This document shows, in pieces, positions 38,391 through 48,600 of a stretch of 64,000 nucleotides of DNA. This DNA comes from Finegoldia magna ATCC 29328 (GTDB lineage: Bacteria; Bacillota; Clostridia; Tissierellales; Peptoniphilaceae). Below the pieces are notes generated by a model that saw only the letters and a program-made list of their open reading frames with translations, did not search any database and was not told the origin of the DNA. The stretch's first letter is position 1, and every line of letters starts with the position of its first letter. The stretch is from NCBI RefSeq assembly GCF_000010185.1, contig NC_010376.1, forward strand, positions 868,001 to 932,000. Direction: 5' to 3'. Both the position numbers and the translations under genes were made by a program.

Positions 38391-40088
38391 TTATCTCCTA
38401 TATTTTTTTAATTCATTTGCTTGATTGATCATTAGTTTTGCTTGTTCAGTTGTAGTTTCTGTTATATTTATACCGCCAATCAATCTTGAAATTTCGTTTA
38501 CCTTTTCTTCAGGAGTTAATACTTTTAAAATTGACTTAGTTTCATTGTCGCAATCAATTTTTTCAATTAAAATGTGGTTATCACTCAATGAAGCAATTTG
38601 AGGTAAATGACTTATTGAAATCACTTGTTTATCCTTTGATAAATCAATAAGTTTTTCACCAACTACCAAAGCAGTCCTTCCACTTATTCCTGTATCAATT
38701 TCATCAAAAATAAGAGTATTGATATCTTCAAAATCTGATATTACTGATTTAAATCCAAGCATAATTCTTGAAATTTCACCACCAGAAGCAATAGATGCCA
38801 TTGGTTTTAAATCTTGTCCTAAATTCGTTTTAATAAGAAAATCCAGTGAATCATATCCTTTTTCATTGAATTCAGAAAGTTTTTCGAATTTAACTTTAAA
38901 ATCAGCATGTTTCATATTCAAATCTTTTAGATTTTGAACAATCAAGTTTTCCAATTTTGAAACAATTTCTTTTCTGATTGAATGAAGCCTATCCGATAGT
39001 TCAATTCCTTTTTTATACTCTGAATCAATTAATTCTTTAAATTTTCTTTTGTTTTCAGTAATTTCATTAAGTTCTTTAAGTCGATTCTCTAAATCTATTT
39101 TAAATGAAATAATATCATTAATAGATTTTCCGTATTTTCTCTTTAAATTTGTAATTATTGCTATTTTATTTTCTAAGTCATTTAATTTAAATTCATCTTG
39201 ATAGATGCTTGATGAATATGAACTAATTCTAGAAAACAAGTCATCCATATCATAATATATCTTATCCAAATCTTGTTTGAAGGAATTGACTTCATTATCG
39301 AACTCAGAGATTGAATCTATCTTGCTTAAAACAATATTAAACATAGTGTTGATATCTTGTTCATTGTAGTTTTCATCTGAATACATATTTAATATTTCAC
39401 CAATATTGTTTTTAATTAAATTGACATTTGATAATTTATTGTACTCGTTTTCAAGCTCTTCTTCATCCAAATTCTCAAGATCTATTTGAGATATTTCATC
39501 AATTTGATAGTTAATTATATCGAGCTGTCTATCTTTTTCTTCGTTTGAAATATTAAAACTTTTATATGATTTTTTGTAATCTACAATATTTTTTAGAATT
39601 CCACTTAACTGAATCTTAATTTTTACAGTTTCTTCCTTCTCAAAAGAATCAATTAAATCTATATAAAAATCCTTATTCAAAAGTGATTGAGTTCCATTTT
39701 GTCCATGAATATCAACAAATTTACTCATAAGCTCATTTAATGTGTTAAGAGTTATTGATCTACTGTTTAGTTTATTTATGCTTTTTAAATTAGTGTCTAC
39801 AATCCTAGAGATTATTATTACTCCATCTCCTACATTGTATCCCATATCTTCTAAAAACTTAATTTTAGAATTATCATTAATTGTAAATGTAGCTTCAACT
39901 ATTGTCTTTTTTGAAGAATCTCTAATAAAACTTTTGTTAAATCTTTGTCCCAGAAGAAGTTCGAAAGCTTCTATCAAAATTGATTTTCCTGAACCAGTTT
40001 CTCCAGTTATTATATTAAGTCCTTCCGTAAAATCTACATTTATTTTGTCAATTATTGCAAAATTTTCTATATAAAGAGAATTTAACAT
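38391..40088 (-). CDS. recN: DNA repair protein RecN
   Basis: The 565-residue SMC-like ATPase helps double-strand break repair. The N-terminal ATPase half has the Walker A ITGETGSGKSILIEA. A long coiled coil (about 150-370) follows, then the signature ASGGEISRIML and Walker B LIFDEIDTGISG. It lies directly after argR, the usual pairing in Firmicutes. Confidence 0.97.
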   Translation of the reverse strand: MLNSLYIENFAIIDKINVDFTEGLNIITGETGSGKSILIEAFELLLGQRFNKSFIRDSSKKTIVEATFTINDNSKIKFLEDMGYNVGDGVIIISRIVDTNLKSINKLNSRSITLNTLNELMSKFVDIHGQNGTQSLLNKDFYIDLIDSFEKEETVKIKIQLSGILKNIVDYKKSYKSFNISNEEKDRQLDIINYQIDEISQIDLENLDEEELENEYNKLSNVNLIKNNIGEILNMYSDENYNEQDINTMFNIVLSKIDSISEFDNEVNSFKQDLDKIYYDMDDLFSRISSYSSSIYQDEFKLNDLENKIAIITNLKRKYGKSINDIISFKIDLENRLKELNEITENKRKFKELIDSEYKKGIELSDRLHSIRKEIVSKLENLIVQNLKDLNMKHADFKVKFEKLSEFNEKGYDSLDFLIKTNLGQDLKPMASIASGGEISRIMLGFKSVISDFEDINTLIFDEIDTGISGRTALVVGEKLIDLSKDKQVISISHLPQIASLSDNHILIEKIDCDNETKSILKVLTPEEKVNEISRLIGGINITETTTEQAKLMINQANELKKYRR

Positions 40089-40092
40089 TTTT

Positions 40093-40545
40093 TTACCTAA
40101 TTATTGATTTAATTTCTGATACTAATTTTTCCAATCCTGATTTATCTTCAACAGTTATATAAATAGTGTCATTGCCTGTTAGTATTCCTGCAATATTATC
40201 TAATTTAGCATTTGTAATTGCCATTCCACATACTGTTGCAGTGTGAGATATAGTTTTTATTATTACCATATCTTCGTTATGCTTGATAGTTAAAACTGCT
40301 GATCTGAAAATTTTATCTAATCTTTCGTTTAGTGAATCGTGTACAGTATCAATTATTGCATAATGATACTCGCCTTCTCTAGTTTGAACTTTCGAAATTC
40401 TCAATTCTTTTATGTCTCTGGAAATAGTAGCTTGTGTAGCTCTAACCCCATGAGCTTCTAAATAATCAGAAAGTTCTTCTTGAGTTCTTATTTCATTTTC
40501 TTCTATTAAGTCTAGAATTAATCTTTGTCTTGTGTATTTTTTCAT
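40093..40545 (-). CDS. argR: arginine repressor ArgR
   Basis: The 150-residue regulator has the N-terminal winged helix (TQEELSDYLEAHGVRATQATISRDIKELRI) and the C-terminal oligomerisation domain. The arginine-sensing motif, usually GDDT, reads GNDT here (GILTGNDTIYITVED); an Asn replaces one of the two aspartates that contact arginine in the E. coli and Bacillus proteins. It could change ligand affinity or effector. It sits between tlyA and recN, the standard place. Confidence 0.94.
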   Translation of the reverse strand: MKKYTRQRLILDLIEENEIRTQEELSDYLEAHGVRATQATISRDIKELRISKVQTREGEYHYAIIDTVHDSLNERLDKIFRSAVLTIKHNEDMVIIKTISHTATVCGMAITNAKLDNIAGILTGNDTIYITVEDKSGLEKLVSEIKSIIR

Positions 40546-40549
40546 TTTT

Positions 40550-41308
40550 CTACCTCAATTTATTAAATGCTGTTTCTACAACATCTTCGAATTTTATATT
40601 TTTATTATCCAAATTTGTGATATGGATTAAATACTCTATATTTCCACTTTTACCTTTTATCGGACTATTTGTAATCTCAGAAATATACATATCCTTATTA
40701 TTTAGATAATTATTAATTTCATTTATTATAGATAAGTGTTCCTTTTTATTATTAATTATATGATTTTTGGACTTTAATTCAAACTGTGGTTTTATCAAAA
40801 ACACCATTTCTCCATCATTTTTTAGCATTTTAACTGCATTTGGAATGATCATTTTCAATGATATAAAAGATACATCACATACAATTAAATCAAATTTCGG
40901 GTATTCATCTACATTAATATTTCGAAAATTAGTATTTTCAAATAACTTAACCCTGCTATCATGTCTAAGTTCATCAACCATTTGATTATCGCCGACATCA
41001 ATAGCATAGACCTCTTTGGCATTGTTTTGTAATAGAACCTGAGTAAATCCACCCGTAGATGATCCTATGTCTAAACACAAATCATGTTCACCAATATTAA
41101 ATACTTCAAAAGCCTTTAAAAGTTTTAAAGCGCCTCTACCAACGTATTCAGTGTGTTTTTTTACCTCAACTTCATCAGAATTTATCTCGAGTGATGGTTT
41201 CTTAACTAATTTTCCTTGATAATAAACCAGTTCATTTTCAATTAGAGCTTTTGCTTTTGTTCGAGAAGACGCAAATTTGTTTTCACATAAATACACATCA
41301 ATTCTCAT
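40550..41308 (-). CDS. tlyA: TlyA-family rRNA (cytidine-2'-O)-methyltransferase / hemolysin-like
   Basis: I start at ATG 41308 (252 residues), because MRIDVYLCENKFASSRTKAK is the family N-terminus and AGGAAAT lies before it; a longer frame adds 13 spurious residues over ispA. The protein has an S4 domain, then an FtsJ-type SAM fold (LCLDIGSSTGGFTQVLL). TlyA methylates 16S and 23S rRNA, and in some species is needed for capreomycin sensitivity; the name hemolysin is historical. Confidence 0.93.
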   Translation of the reverse strand: MRIDVYLCENKFASSRTKAKALIENELVYYQGKLVKKPSLEINSDEVEVKKHTEYVGRGALKLLKAFEVFNIGEHDLCLDIGSSTGGFTQVLLQNNAKEVYAIDVGDNQMVDELRHDSRVKLFENTNFRNINVDEYPKFDLIVCDVSFISLKMIIPNAVKMLKNDGEMVFLIKPQFELKSKNHIINNKKEHLSIINEINNYLNNKDMYISEITNSPIKGKSGNIEYLIHITNLDNKNIKFEDVVETAFNKLR

Positions 41309-41309
41309 A

Positions 41310-42119
41310 TTAATATTTCCTGTCCAACAATTTATTTGTAAGTTCAATCAAAGGTTGTGAATTATGAATATCTTTAATGCAATCTATGGCTTTTTGAGAG
41401 TAATCATTTGCGTCATAAATACCTTTTTCTTTTCCAAAAATAGTCACATAAGTTTTTTTATTAATTTTTATATCATTTTCATAATCCATTATGTCATCAA
41501 TTATTTGAAAAGCCATTCCCAAGTTAAATGCGTAATTTTCAAGTTTCAATAAAGTAGTATGGTCAACTTTACTTAAGATTCCAGCAGATACAGTAGATGC
41601 TTTAAGCAGATTACACGTTTTTTTATCGTAAATTTCAATAATATTATCTTCGGAAATTTTACTGTCAATATCTAGTAGCTGACCTCTTATCATCCCAAAA
41701 CAACCTGATTTCTTTACTATATAATTTGCACACATAGCGTCAACTTCATTTTTAATTGATTCAGATAAAACCTCAAAAGAGTAATTTAGTAACGCGTCTC
41801 CTACTAAAACTGCAATGTCTTCTCCATATTTTTTATGAACTGTTAATTTTCCTCTTCTATAATCGTCATTGTCCATACATTCCAAGTCATCGTGAACTAA
41901 TGAATAATTGTGAATTAGTTCTATTGAAAGTGCATAATTCATAGGTTCAGAAATAGATTCATTAAACATCTGGTAAGTTAGCAAGAACAAAAGAGGTCTC
42001 AATCTTTTTGCTCCATCATCAACTAGAGTATACTTCATCGCTTCTCCAATTTTATCATTGGAAAAACTCAAGTCTTTTAATGAATTATTAATTAACTTTA
42101 CAATTTCCTTATTATTCAT
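41310..42119 (-). CDS. ispA: farnesyl/geranyl diphosphate synthase
   Basis: The polyprenyl synthase has the first aspartate-rich motif VHDDLECMDNDD (D77, D78, D83) followed by RRG and the second, DDIMDYEND. It condenses IPP with DMAPP-derived allylic diphosphates; IspH for IPP/DMAPP supply is in the same operon. Start at ATG 42119 (269 residues) with AAGTG six bases upstream; two codons earlier another ATG (42125) is possible. The 5' end overlaps xseB by 8 bases. The exact product chain length is not certain. Confidence 0.93.
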   Translation of the reverse strand: MNNKEIVKLINNSLKDLSFSNDKIGEAMKYTLVDDGAKRLRPLLFLLTYQMFNESISEPMNYALSIELIHNYSLVHDDLECMDNDDYRRGKLTVHKKYGEDIAVLVGDALLNYSFEVLSESIKNEVDAMCANYIVKKSGCFGMIRGQLLDIDSKISEDNIIEIYDKKTCNLLKASTVSAGILSKVDHTTLLKLENYAFNLGMAFQIIDDIMDYENDIKINKKTYVTIFGKEKGIYDANDYSQKAIDCIKDIHNSQPLIELTNKLLDRKY

Positions 42120-42348
42120 TATCATCACTTAAAAGCATATTTATTTGAAAATCTTCTTCTTTGTTATCCTTAATCAAGGTCATTTTACCTTCTTGTTCTT
42201 TTAAAATAGAACTTAATCTTTTGTGAAGTTTCATGCCTTCTTCGTATAACTTTATATTTTCTTCAAGGCTTAACTCTCTATCTTCTAATTTTTCAACGAT
42301 TTCACTAAGCCTTTTCAATCCTTCGTCATATTCTCTGTATTCATTCAT
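42112..42348 (-). CDS. xseB: exodeoxyribonuclease VII small subunit
   Basis: The 78-residue helical hairpin has EYDEGLKRLSEIVEKLEDRELSLEENIKLYEEGMKL, the hallmark of XseB. The longer frame from 42390 overlaps xseA; the ATG at 42348 is preceded by AAGGAG and itself overlaps the xseA stop by 8 bases. Several small subunits bind each large subunit. Confidence 0.95.
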   Translation of the reverse strand: MNEYREYDEGLKRLSEIVEKLEDRELSLEENIKLYEEGMKLHKRLSSILKEQEGKMTLIKDNKEEDFQINMLLSDDNE

Positions 42349-43675
42349 TGAATTTCTCCTTATTTTGAACAAGTGTATCAAGTTTACCATCTTTCATTAT
42401 CAGAATAATATTATCATTCTTCTTGACATCATCAACAGAAGATATATTCTTATCATCTTTTAATACTTTTGCATATCCCTTTTCTAAAATAGTGCTTGGA
42501 TTAAGATGCAATAAGTTATTCTTATATGAATCTAAAATCAATTCTTTGTAACTAATATTTGAGATCAAATTTTTAATCATTGTTATTCGAACCTTATTTA
42601 GTTTGTCAATTTCCAAAGATAATAACTTGTCAGGTTTTAACAAATTTAATTTGTGATAAATATTTAATTCTTGATTGTATTTATCTACCAAATTTTTCTT
42701 ATAAGCTTTCTTTAGATTTTCTTTAAGTTTTTGAAGATTATCCACATGTTCTTTAATTATGTTTTTCGGACCTAAAAATTCTAACTGCTTGCCGTAATAC
42801 TCTAATTCTTGATTTTCATCTTCAAATCTTCTTGATAAAATTCTATTTATTTTAGCGTAACTTTCTTGTAAATAGATTTTTAATTCCTCAAAATCTGCTG
42901 TTGCTAATTCAGCGGCAGCTGTTGGAGTAGATGCTCTTAAATCAGCTACAAAATCAGAAAGCATAAAATCATTTTCGTGACCAACAGCACTGATAATAGG
43001 AGTCTTTGCATTGTAAATAGCTTTTAATAGATTTTCATCATTATAAGAATTCAAATCTTCAAAACTTCCGCCACCTCTTCCCACAATCATAGTATCTAAA
43101 TTTTGATCGTCCATATATTTAATACCTTCAATAATAGATTGGGCAGATTGTTCTCCTTGGACAACACAGTGATATATCAATATATCGCAAATTGGATATC
43201 TCCTCTTTATTGTTCTACAAATATCATTTACAGCAGCACCTGTAGAAGATGTGATTACTCCAATAGATTTAGGATATTTAGTTATGGATTTTTTCGTTAA
43301 CTCTGAAAAATAACCTTCTTTCTCAAGTTTTTCTTTTAACTCTAAATACTTTTGAAAAAGATCTCCAGTTCCAGATTTTTTACATTCTTTTACAAGTAGT
43401 TGATAAGTACTTGAACCCTGATATGTTGTTATACTTCCTCTTAGCTGAACTTTATCTCCATCTTTTAGATTTATAGTCTTTGCAAGAGACATCGTTTTGA
43501 ATATCATACAAGAAATCAATGCCTTGTCATCTTTTAATCTAAAATACACATGTCCAGAAATATTTTTATTAAAATTCGAAATCTCGCCTTCAACCCACAC
43601 GTTAGATAGAATCGGGTCTTTCTTTAATGTGTTTTGAATATAATCGGATATCTCTTTTACACTATAAACTTGCAT
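42341..43675 (-). CDS. xseA: exodeoxyribonuclease VII large subunit
   Basis: The 444-residue nuclease subunit has an N-terminal OB fold (ILSNVWVEGEISNFNKNISGHVYF), the catalytic core with GVITSSTGAAVNDI and VGRGGGSFEDLNSYN, GHENDFMLSDFVADLRASTPTAAAE, then coiled coils that carry XseB. It degrades single-stranded DNA from both ends. It overlaps nusB by 14 bases. Confidence 0.97.
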   Translation of the reverse strand: MQVYSVKEISDYIQNTLKKDPILSNVWVEGEISNFNKNISGHVYFRLKDDKALISCMIFKTMSLAKTINLKDGDKVQLRGSITTYQGSSTYQLLVKECKKSGTGDLFQKYLELKEKLEKEGYFSELTKKSITKYPKSIGVITSSTGAAVNDICRTIKRRYPICDILIYHCVVQGEQSAQSIIEGIKYMDDQNLDTMIVGRGGGSFEDLNSYNDENLLKAIYNAKTPIISAVGHENDFMLSDFVADLRASTPTAAAELATADFEELKIYLQESYAKINRILSRRFEDENQELEYYGKQLEFLGPKNIIKEHVDNLQKLKENLKKAYKKNLVDKYNQELNIYHKLNLLKPDKLLSLEIDKLNKVRITMIKNLISNISYKELILDSYKNNLLHLNPSTILEKGYAKVLKDDKNISSVDDVKKNDNIILIMKDGKLDTLVQNKEKFNE

Positions 43676-44075
43676 TTTCTTTTCTCTTTAATACAGAGCC
43701 CAATATACCGTTTATAAAACTATATGATTTTTCAGTTGAATATTCTTTTGCTAATTCAACTGCCTCATTAATAGCAACACTATCTGGTGTACTTTCAACG
43801 TATAGAATTTCGCAAACTCCAACTTGTAAAATTGATAAATCTAGTTTATTAATTCTGTCCAAATTCCATTGCTTTGTATTATTTTCTATGATATTTACTA
43901 TGTCATCAATATGTTCGATAAAGTTTAATACAATTTCTTTGAAAAATTCAATATCATTTTTATTAATATTCTGATATTTGCAAAATTCTTCAATTCTTTG
44001 CTTATCATAATCTCCGTTCATATTCATTTCATAGATTAATTGCATTGCACTTTTTCTTGATTGTCTTCTTGACAT
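43662..44075 (-). CDS. nusB: transcription antitermination factor NusB
   Basis: The 137-residue all-helical protein has the MSRRQSRKSAMQLIYEMN opening and the C-terminal PDSVAINEAVELAKEYSTEKSYSFINGILG. With NusE (S10) it binds boxA RNA in rRNA operons. GGAGG precedes the ATG. A GC-rich hairpin sits just before this ribosome-binding site, so the gene for an antitermination factor is itself preceded by a terminator-like structure. Confidence 0.96.
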   Translation of the reverse strand: MSRRQSRKSAMQLIYEMNMNGDYDKQRIEEFCKYQNINKNDIEFFKEIVLNFIEHIDDIVNIIENNTKQWNLDRINKLDLSILQVGVCEILYVESTPDSVAINEAVELAKEYSTEKSYSFINGILGSVLKRKENASL

Positions 44076-44092
44076 ATTTCCTCCATGAAAAT

Positions 44093-44112
44093 AACCCTCT
44101 AATTAGAGGGTT
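44093..44112 (-). terminator. terminator-like hairpin between asp23 and nusB
   Basis: AACCCTCT and AGAGGGTT form a perfect 8-bp stem with an AATT loop. The T tract on the minus strand is interrupted (TTATTTTC), so termination is probably partial. It ends right before the nusB Shine-Dalgarno. Confidence 0.6.
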
Positions 44113-44115
44113 ACT

Positions 44116-44448
44116 TTAAATACTTATTTTCTCACAAACAACATCTACATTTATGACAACTAACCCCGTCATCATGCCGATATTTTCTTTTATTTTCTTT
44201 TGCACCTTATAGCATACATCCTTGATGTTATATTCAGAATCTACTTCAATATGAGCTCTAACATTTACAGCATTATCTAAAATTTCGATGATTACTGATT
44301 TTTGAGCTCCTTTTTGTATATTTACTTTTTCTGATTGAGGTGTCATAATAGCTTTTACACCTTCAACTTCCATGCAAGCTTCCGCTGCAATAAGTGAAAT
44401 TATGTCATTAGAAATCTTTACAGATCCGTTATTAAATTTATTATTCAT
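44116..44448 (-). CDS. Asp23/Gls24 family envelope stress protein
   Basis: The protein is 110 residues from the ATG at 44448, which has GGAGGAAT upstream; an upstream frame from 44496 lies in the promoter and is not used. The family motif (ISLIAAEACMEVEGVKAIM, then INVRAHIEVDSEYNIKDVCYKVQKKIKENIGMMTGL-like) is clear. Asp23 proteins are abundant, alkaline-shock-induced and membrane-associated in staphylococci. The location before nusB is standard in Firmicutes. Confidence 0.93.
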   Translation of the reverse strand: MNNKFNNGSVKISNDIISLIAAEACMEVEGVKAIMTPQSEKVNIQKGAQKSVIIEILDNAVNVRAHIEVDSEYNIKDVCYKVQKKIKENIGMMTGLVVINVDVVCEKISI

Positions 44449-44467
44449 ATTATTCCTCCACACACAA

Positions 44468-44496
44468 ATTTTATCAAAAAATGAAAAAAAATTCAA
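44468..44496 (-). promoter_or_regulatory. promoter of the asp23-nusB-...-rpsA operon
   Basis: On the minus strand TTGAAT (44491-44496), 17 bases, then TAAAAT (44468-44473) with TGA before it (extended -10). It lies in the 50-base gap after ftsY. Confidence 0.65.
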
Positions 44497-44498
44497 TT

Positions 44499-45635
44499 TT
44501 AATTTATTATTGCTTCAATAAATTTTTCTGGTTCGAACTTTACCAAATCATTAACTTGTTCACCAATACCGATGAATTTTACTGGAATTCCTAATTCCAT
44601 TTCTAACGGAAATATCATTCCACCTTTTGCAGTACCATCAAGTTTTGTAATTATAGCTCCTGTTAAATCTGTTGCATTCATAAATTCTTTTGCTTGAATA
44701 ATTGCGTTTTGGCCAGTTGTACCATCAACAATAAGTAAAATTTCCTTTTTCGCTTCTGGATACTCTTTTTCAATAACTCTTTTAATTTTATTCAACTCGT
44801 TCATTAAATTCTTTTTGTTATGAAGTCTTCCAGCTGTATCACAAATTAAAATATCTGTGTTCCTACTTTTCATAGCGTTTACTCCATCAAAAACAACACT
44901 AGCAGGATCAGCTCCTTCTTTATGGCTAATAATATCAACTTTAGCTCTATTTGACCATTCTGTAAGCTGTTCAATAGCTGCTGCTCTAAAAGTATCAGCT
45001 GCAACCATTAAAACTTTTTTGCCATCTTTCTTGTACTTCATAGCTAACTTACCAATTGTAGTAGTCTTCCCAACACCATTTACACCTACTACTAAAATAA
45101 TAGTTTTCTCATCTACATTTAAATTATTGTCTATTTTCTCATTAATTATATTTTCTTTTAAAATATCTGCTAGCACACTTTTTATTTTGCTTGGATCTTG
45201 AATATTTCTAAGTTTTACTTGATCTCGCAATTGACCTACAATTTTTAGTGTAGTATCCACGCCTATATCTGCTGAAATCAAAGTTTCCTCAATTTCTTCG
45301 AATAATTCCTCATCAACAGTTCTATAATTAGCCAATACTTGATCTATCTTATTAGAGATATTATCACGTGTCTTAAGTAAAGAGTTTTTTAATTTTTCAA
45401 AAAATCCTTCCTTACTTTCTTCTTTTTCTTCGCTAATTTCTTCTATTTGTTCTGTATTTGTTTCGTAATCAACTTCAGAATCTTCTTTTTTATCTTCAAT
45501 GATTTCTTCGCTGTTTTCTTTATATTCATTTGATGGATCAGTTTCTAATCCATCTTGTTGTAAATCTTGTTTTGTATTTTTAATTTCTTCGTCGTCTTTT
45601 TTTGACTTAAACTTATCAAAGAACTTATTTAGCAT
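44499..45635 (-). CDS. ftsY: signal recognition particle receptor FtsY
   Basis: The 378-residue SRP receptor has a highly acidic N-terminal A domain (about 12-76), then a helical N domain and the GTPase G domain with the P-loop GVNGVGKTT (184-192), DTFRAAA and DTAGRLH. It docks the ribosome-SRP complex at the membrane. It overlaps the smc end by 7 bases. No terminator follows; the next gene has its own promoter. Confidence 0.97.
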   Translation of the reverse strand: MLNKFFDKFKSKKDDEEIKNTKQDLQQDGLETDPSNEYKENSEEIIEDKKEDSEVDYETNTEQIEEISEEKEESKEGFFEKLKNSLLKTRDNISNKIDQVLANYRTVDEELFEEIEETLISADIGVDTTLKIVGQLRDQVKLRNIQDPSKIKSVLADILKENIINEKIDNNLNVDEKTIILVVGVNGVGKTTTIGKLAMKYKKDGKKVLMVAADTFRAAAIEQLTEWSNRAKVDIISHKEGADPASVVFDGVNAMKSRNTDILICDTAGRLHNKKNLMNELNKIKRVIEKEYPEAKKEILLIVDGTTGQNAIIQAKEFMNATDLTGAIITKLDGTAKGGMIFPLEMELGIPVKFIGIGEQVNDLVKFEPEKFIEAIIN

Positions 45636-48600
45636 ATCTCTCTCCTATCTACATCTAATTTAATCATTTTAGATATTCCATCTTTTTCCATACTTATTCC
45701 ATATAAAATGTTTGCTATTTCCATTGTACTCTTTCTATGTGTAATAATAATGAATTGAGTTTTTTCTTTAAATTTAATTAAATATTCTTTGTATCTTTTA
45801 ATATTTATTTCATCCAAAGCAGCGTCTATTTCGTCTAATATACAAAAAGAAGATGGTCTTGTCTCAAAGATAGCAAAAAGCAAAGCTACCGCTGTCAAGG
45901 ATCTTTCGCCACCAGATAATAAGTTTAGGCTTTGAAGTTTTTTCCCAGGCGGTTGAGCTGTTATTTCAATTCCTGAATTAAGCACATCGTCCTCCGTCAA
46001 TTTAAGACTAGCATATCCTCCATTGAATAGCTGCTTGAAAATTGCCACAAATTTAGTATTAATTTCTTCAAATTTCTTTGTGAACACTTCTTTCATTTCT
46101 CTGTTAAGCTTATTAATTGCGCTCATGATATCTTCTCTTGATTCAATTAAATCATTTTTGTTTTTTGTCATAAAGTCAAATTCTCTTTTTACTGATTCAT
46201 ATTCTTGTATACTATCTACGGAAAATGATCCAATATTTCTTAAATCATTAGTGATTTTATTGATTTCTTTCTGACTTATTTTAATATCAGGATTAGAATC
46301 TATTGTATCTATATTAATATCATAAAGCTCATTAATATCTATTTTGATATTATTTAACTTCTCTGTTGTATTTAAAGCTTTCTCTATTAATGAGTTATTA
46401 TTAATTTCTGTTTTTTGAACACTTGCATTTGAATCGTAAATAGATTGCTCAATACTAGATAAACTTGCTTTGAAATCATTTAAGCTTGATTTCATATCTA
46501 ATATCTCACTGTTTAATTTAGAAATTACATCATCATAATCTACTGTTTTGGATTCTATATCATTTCTATTTATCGTATATTGCGAGATATTTTTATTAAT
46601 TTCATCTATTTTAATAGAATTGGATTTTATGTTATCTTCCAAATAATCTTTTCGAATTATTGCGTCATTTAGCTGATTATTAAATATATTCAAATCTCTT
46701 TTATTAGAAGAGTATTCTGATTTCAAACTAATCATATTCATTTTGTCTGAGTTGTATTTTTCTTGTAATTTTTCTGTTTCAACATTTATAGTTTTTAAAT
46801 CACATTCTAATTCATTAATTTGATTTTTTAAATCAGTTTCTTGTAAATCGTCAACTTCTGTTTGTGAAGTATTTGTATCCAATTTAAGATTAAAATCATT
46901 AATATTAGATTTCAAATATTTAATCTCAAACTGCTTGTCTTTTATATTGCTATTACTATCATCTATTTCATTTCGTAATTTTCCTATCTTATCTACAATA
47001 ATCTCCAAATCACATTTGTTTTTATCAATTATATCGATATTTTCATCATAGGATTTTTTCAAAGTGTTGTATTCATTAACACAATTTTCATATATAGATT
47101 TAGCTGTATTCAAGCTATTTTTTGTAGAAAGTATAGAGTAATTGGATGGTTTTTTATATCCACCTACCATCGATCCCCAACTATTAATGATGTCTCCGTC
47201 TAATGTAACTATTCTAAAGTTTTTGTATCTAGAACCAACAGAGATTGCATCATCCATGTTCTCAGTTACAAGTGTTTTCTGTGCAAAATAATCAATAATA
47301 TCTCGATACTTTTCATCTGATTTTATAAACTGATTCAAGTGGCCAAGAACTAAATTGTCATTTACATAATTTAGATTTCTTGGTTTTATTTTATTTAAAG
47401 GTAAAAATGTTAGCCTACCAATCTTATTAACTTTCAAAAAATTAATTAATTCCTTGCCATCATTTTCATTTCTAACTATGATATTTTGAAAAGCTGATGA
47501 CATTATAGCGTCTACAGATTTCTCGTACTTTTTGTCAACACTTATCAAATCTCCGAGGGTTCCGATTACTTTCTCATGTAATTTACTATTTATTTTTTTA
47601 AAGAAATTTTGAACAGTGAAATTGTATCCTTCATGATTATCTATAGTATTTTTCAAAAACAAATATTTGTTTTTATTAGTTATGGATTCTTCTTTTAAGC
47701 TAGATAATTTGTCTCTTAGATTCAGTAAATATTTTTCTTTTTCTTTTATAATGCTAGAAATTCGCTCTTTATCATTATTTAAATCACGCAAACTTTTATC
47801 AAAATCACTTATGATTGTTTCGTAATTTCGTAATTCTTCTTCTAATCGATTTAATTTTAATTCAGATTCTTCTTTGTGCTTTCTTATCTCTGATATTTCC
47901 TTTAATCTTTCTTTTTCAATAGCATCTCGTGAAGATTTTTCTATGATATGTTGCGTGTAAATTGATTGTAGTCTATTTAAGTCTTCGGATTTCTTTTCGC
48001 TTAATTGTTTTTTTATATTAAGTTCGTTTTCAAAATCATCAATGTTGTATGTTTCTAAATTAGAATTTATTTCTTCAATCTTTTTCTCAGAGTCTTCTAT
48101 TGTTTTTCTTAAGTTATCAATTTTTGTAATTAAATTTTTAACTTCTAATGAAGAATTCTCATTTTCTTCTGTTAATCTTTCTAATTCTGATTTGCTATTT
48201 TTAAGTCTTTCATCATTCAATTGAATATCTGATTCATTTTTTATTTTTTGACTTTTAATATCATTCAAATTAGAAATCTTTAATTCTACATCAATATCAA
48301 TCTTATTTATATTTTCCAATAGTTCATTTCTTTTGTTTTCATATTCTACGAGTTTAGATTTTATTTCGATTAAACTTTGGTCATTAATTTCTTTTTTATC
48401 GATGACATCACTTAATGTTATAGAAAGCTTTTCGATATCCAATATAGCTTTTTGGATTTCCATCTCTTTTAGTTGTTCTTCTAGAACCATACCTTTTTTA
48501 GCTTTGCTGCTTTCTTTTTCTAAATATTTTAATCTATCAATTTGGGAAACAAGTATATCTTCAATTCTTAGTAAATTTTCATTAGTTTGCTCTAGCTTTT

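Noticed and set aside
44449-44496. N-terminal extension of the Asp23 protein
   Set aside because: The extra 16 residues lie in the promoter and 5' leader; GGAGG serves the ATG at 44448.
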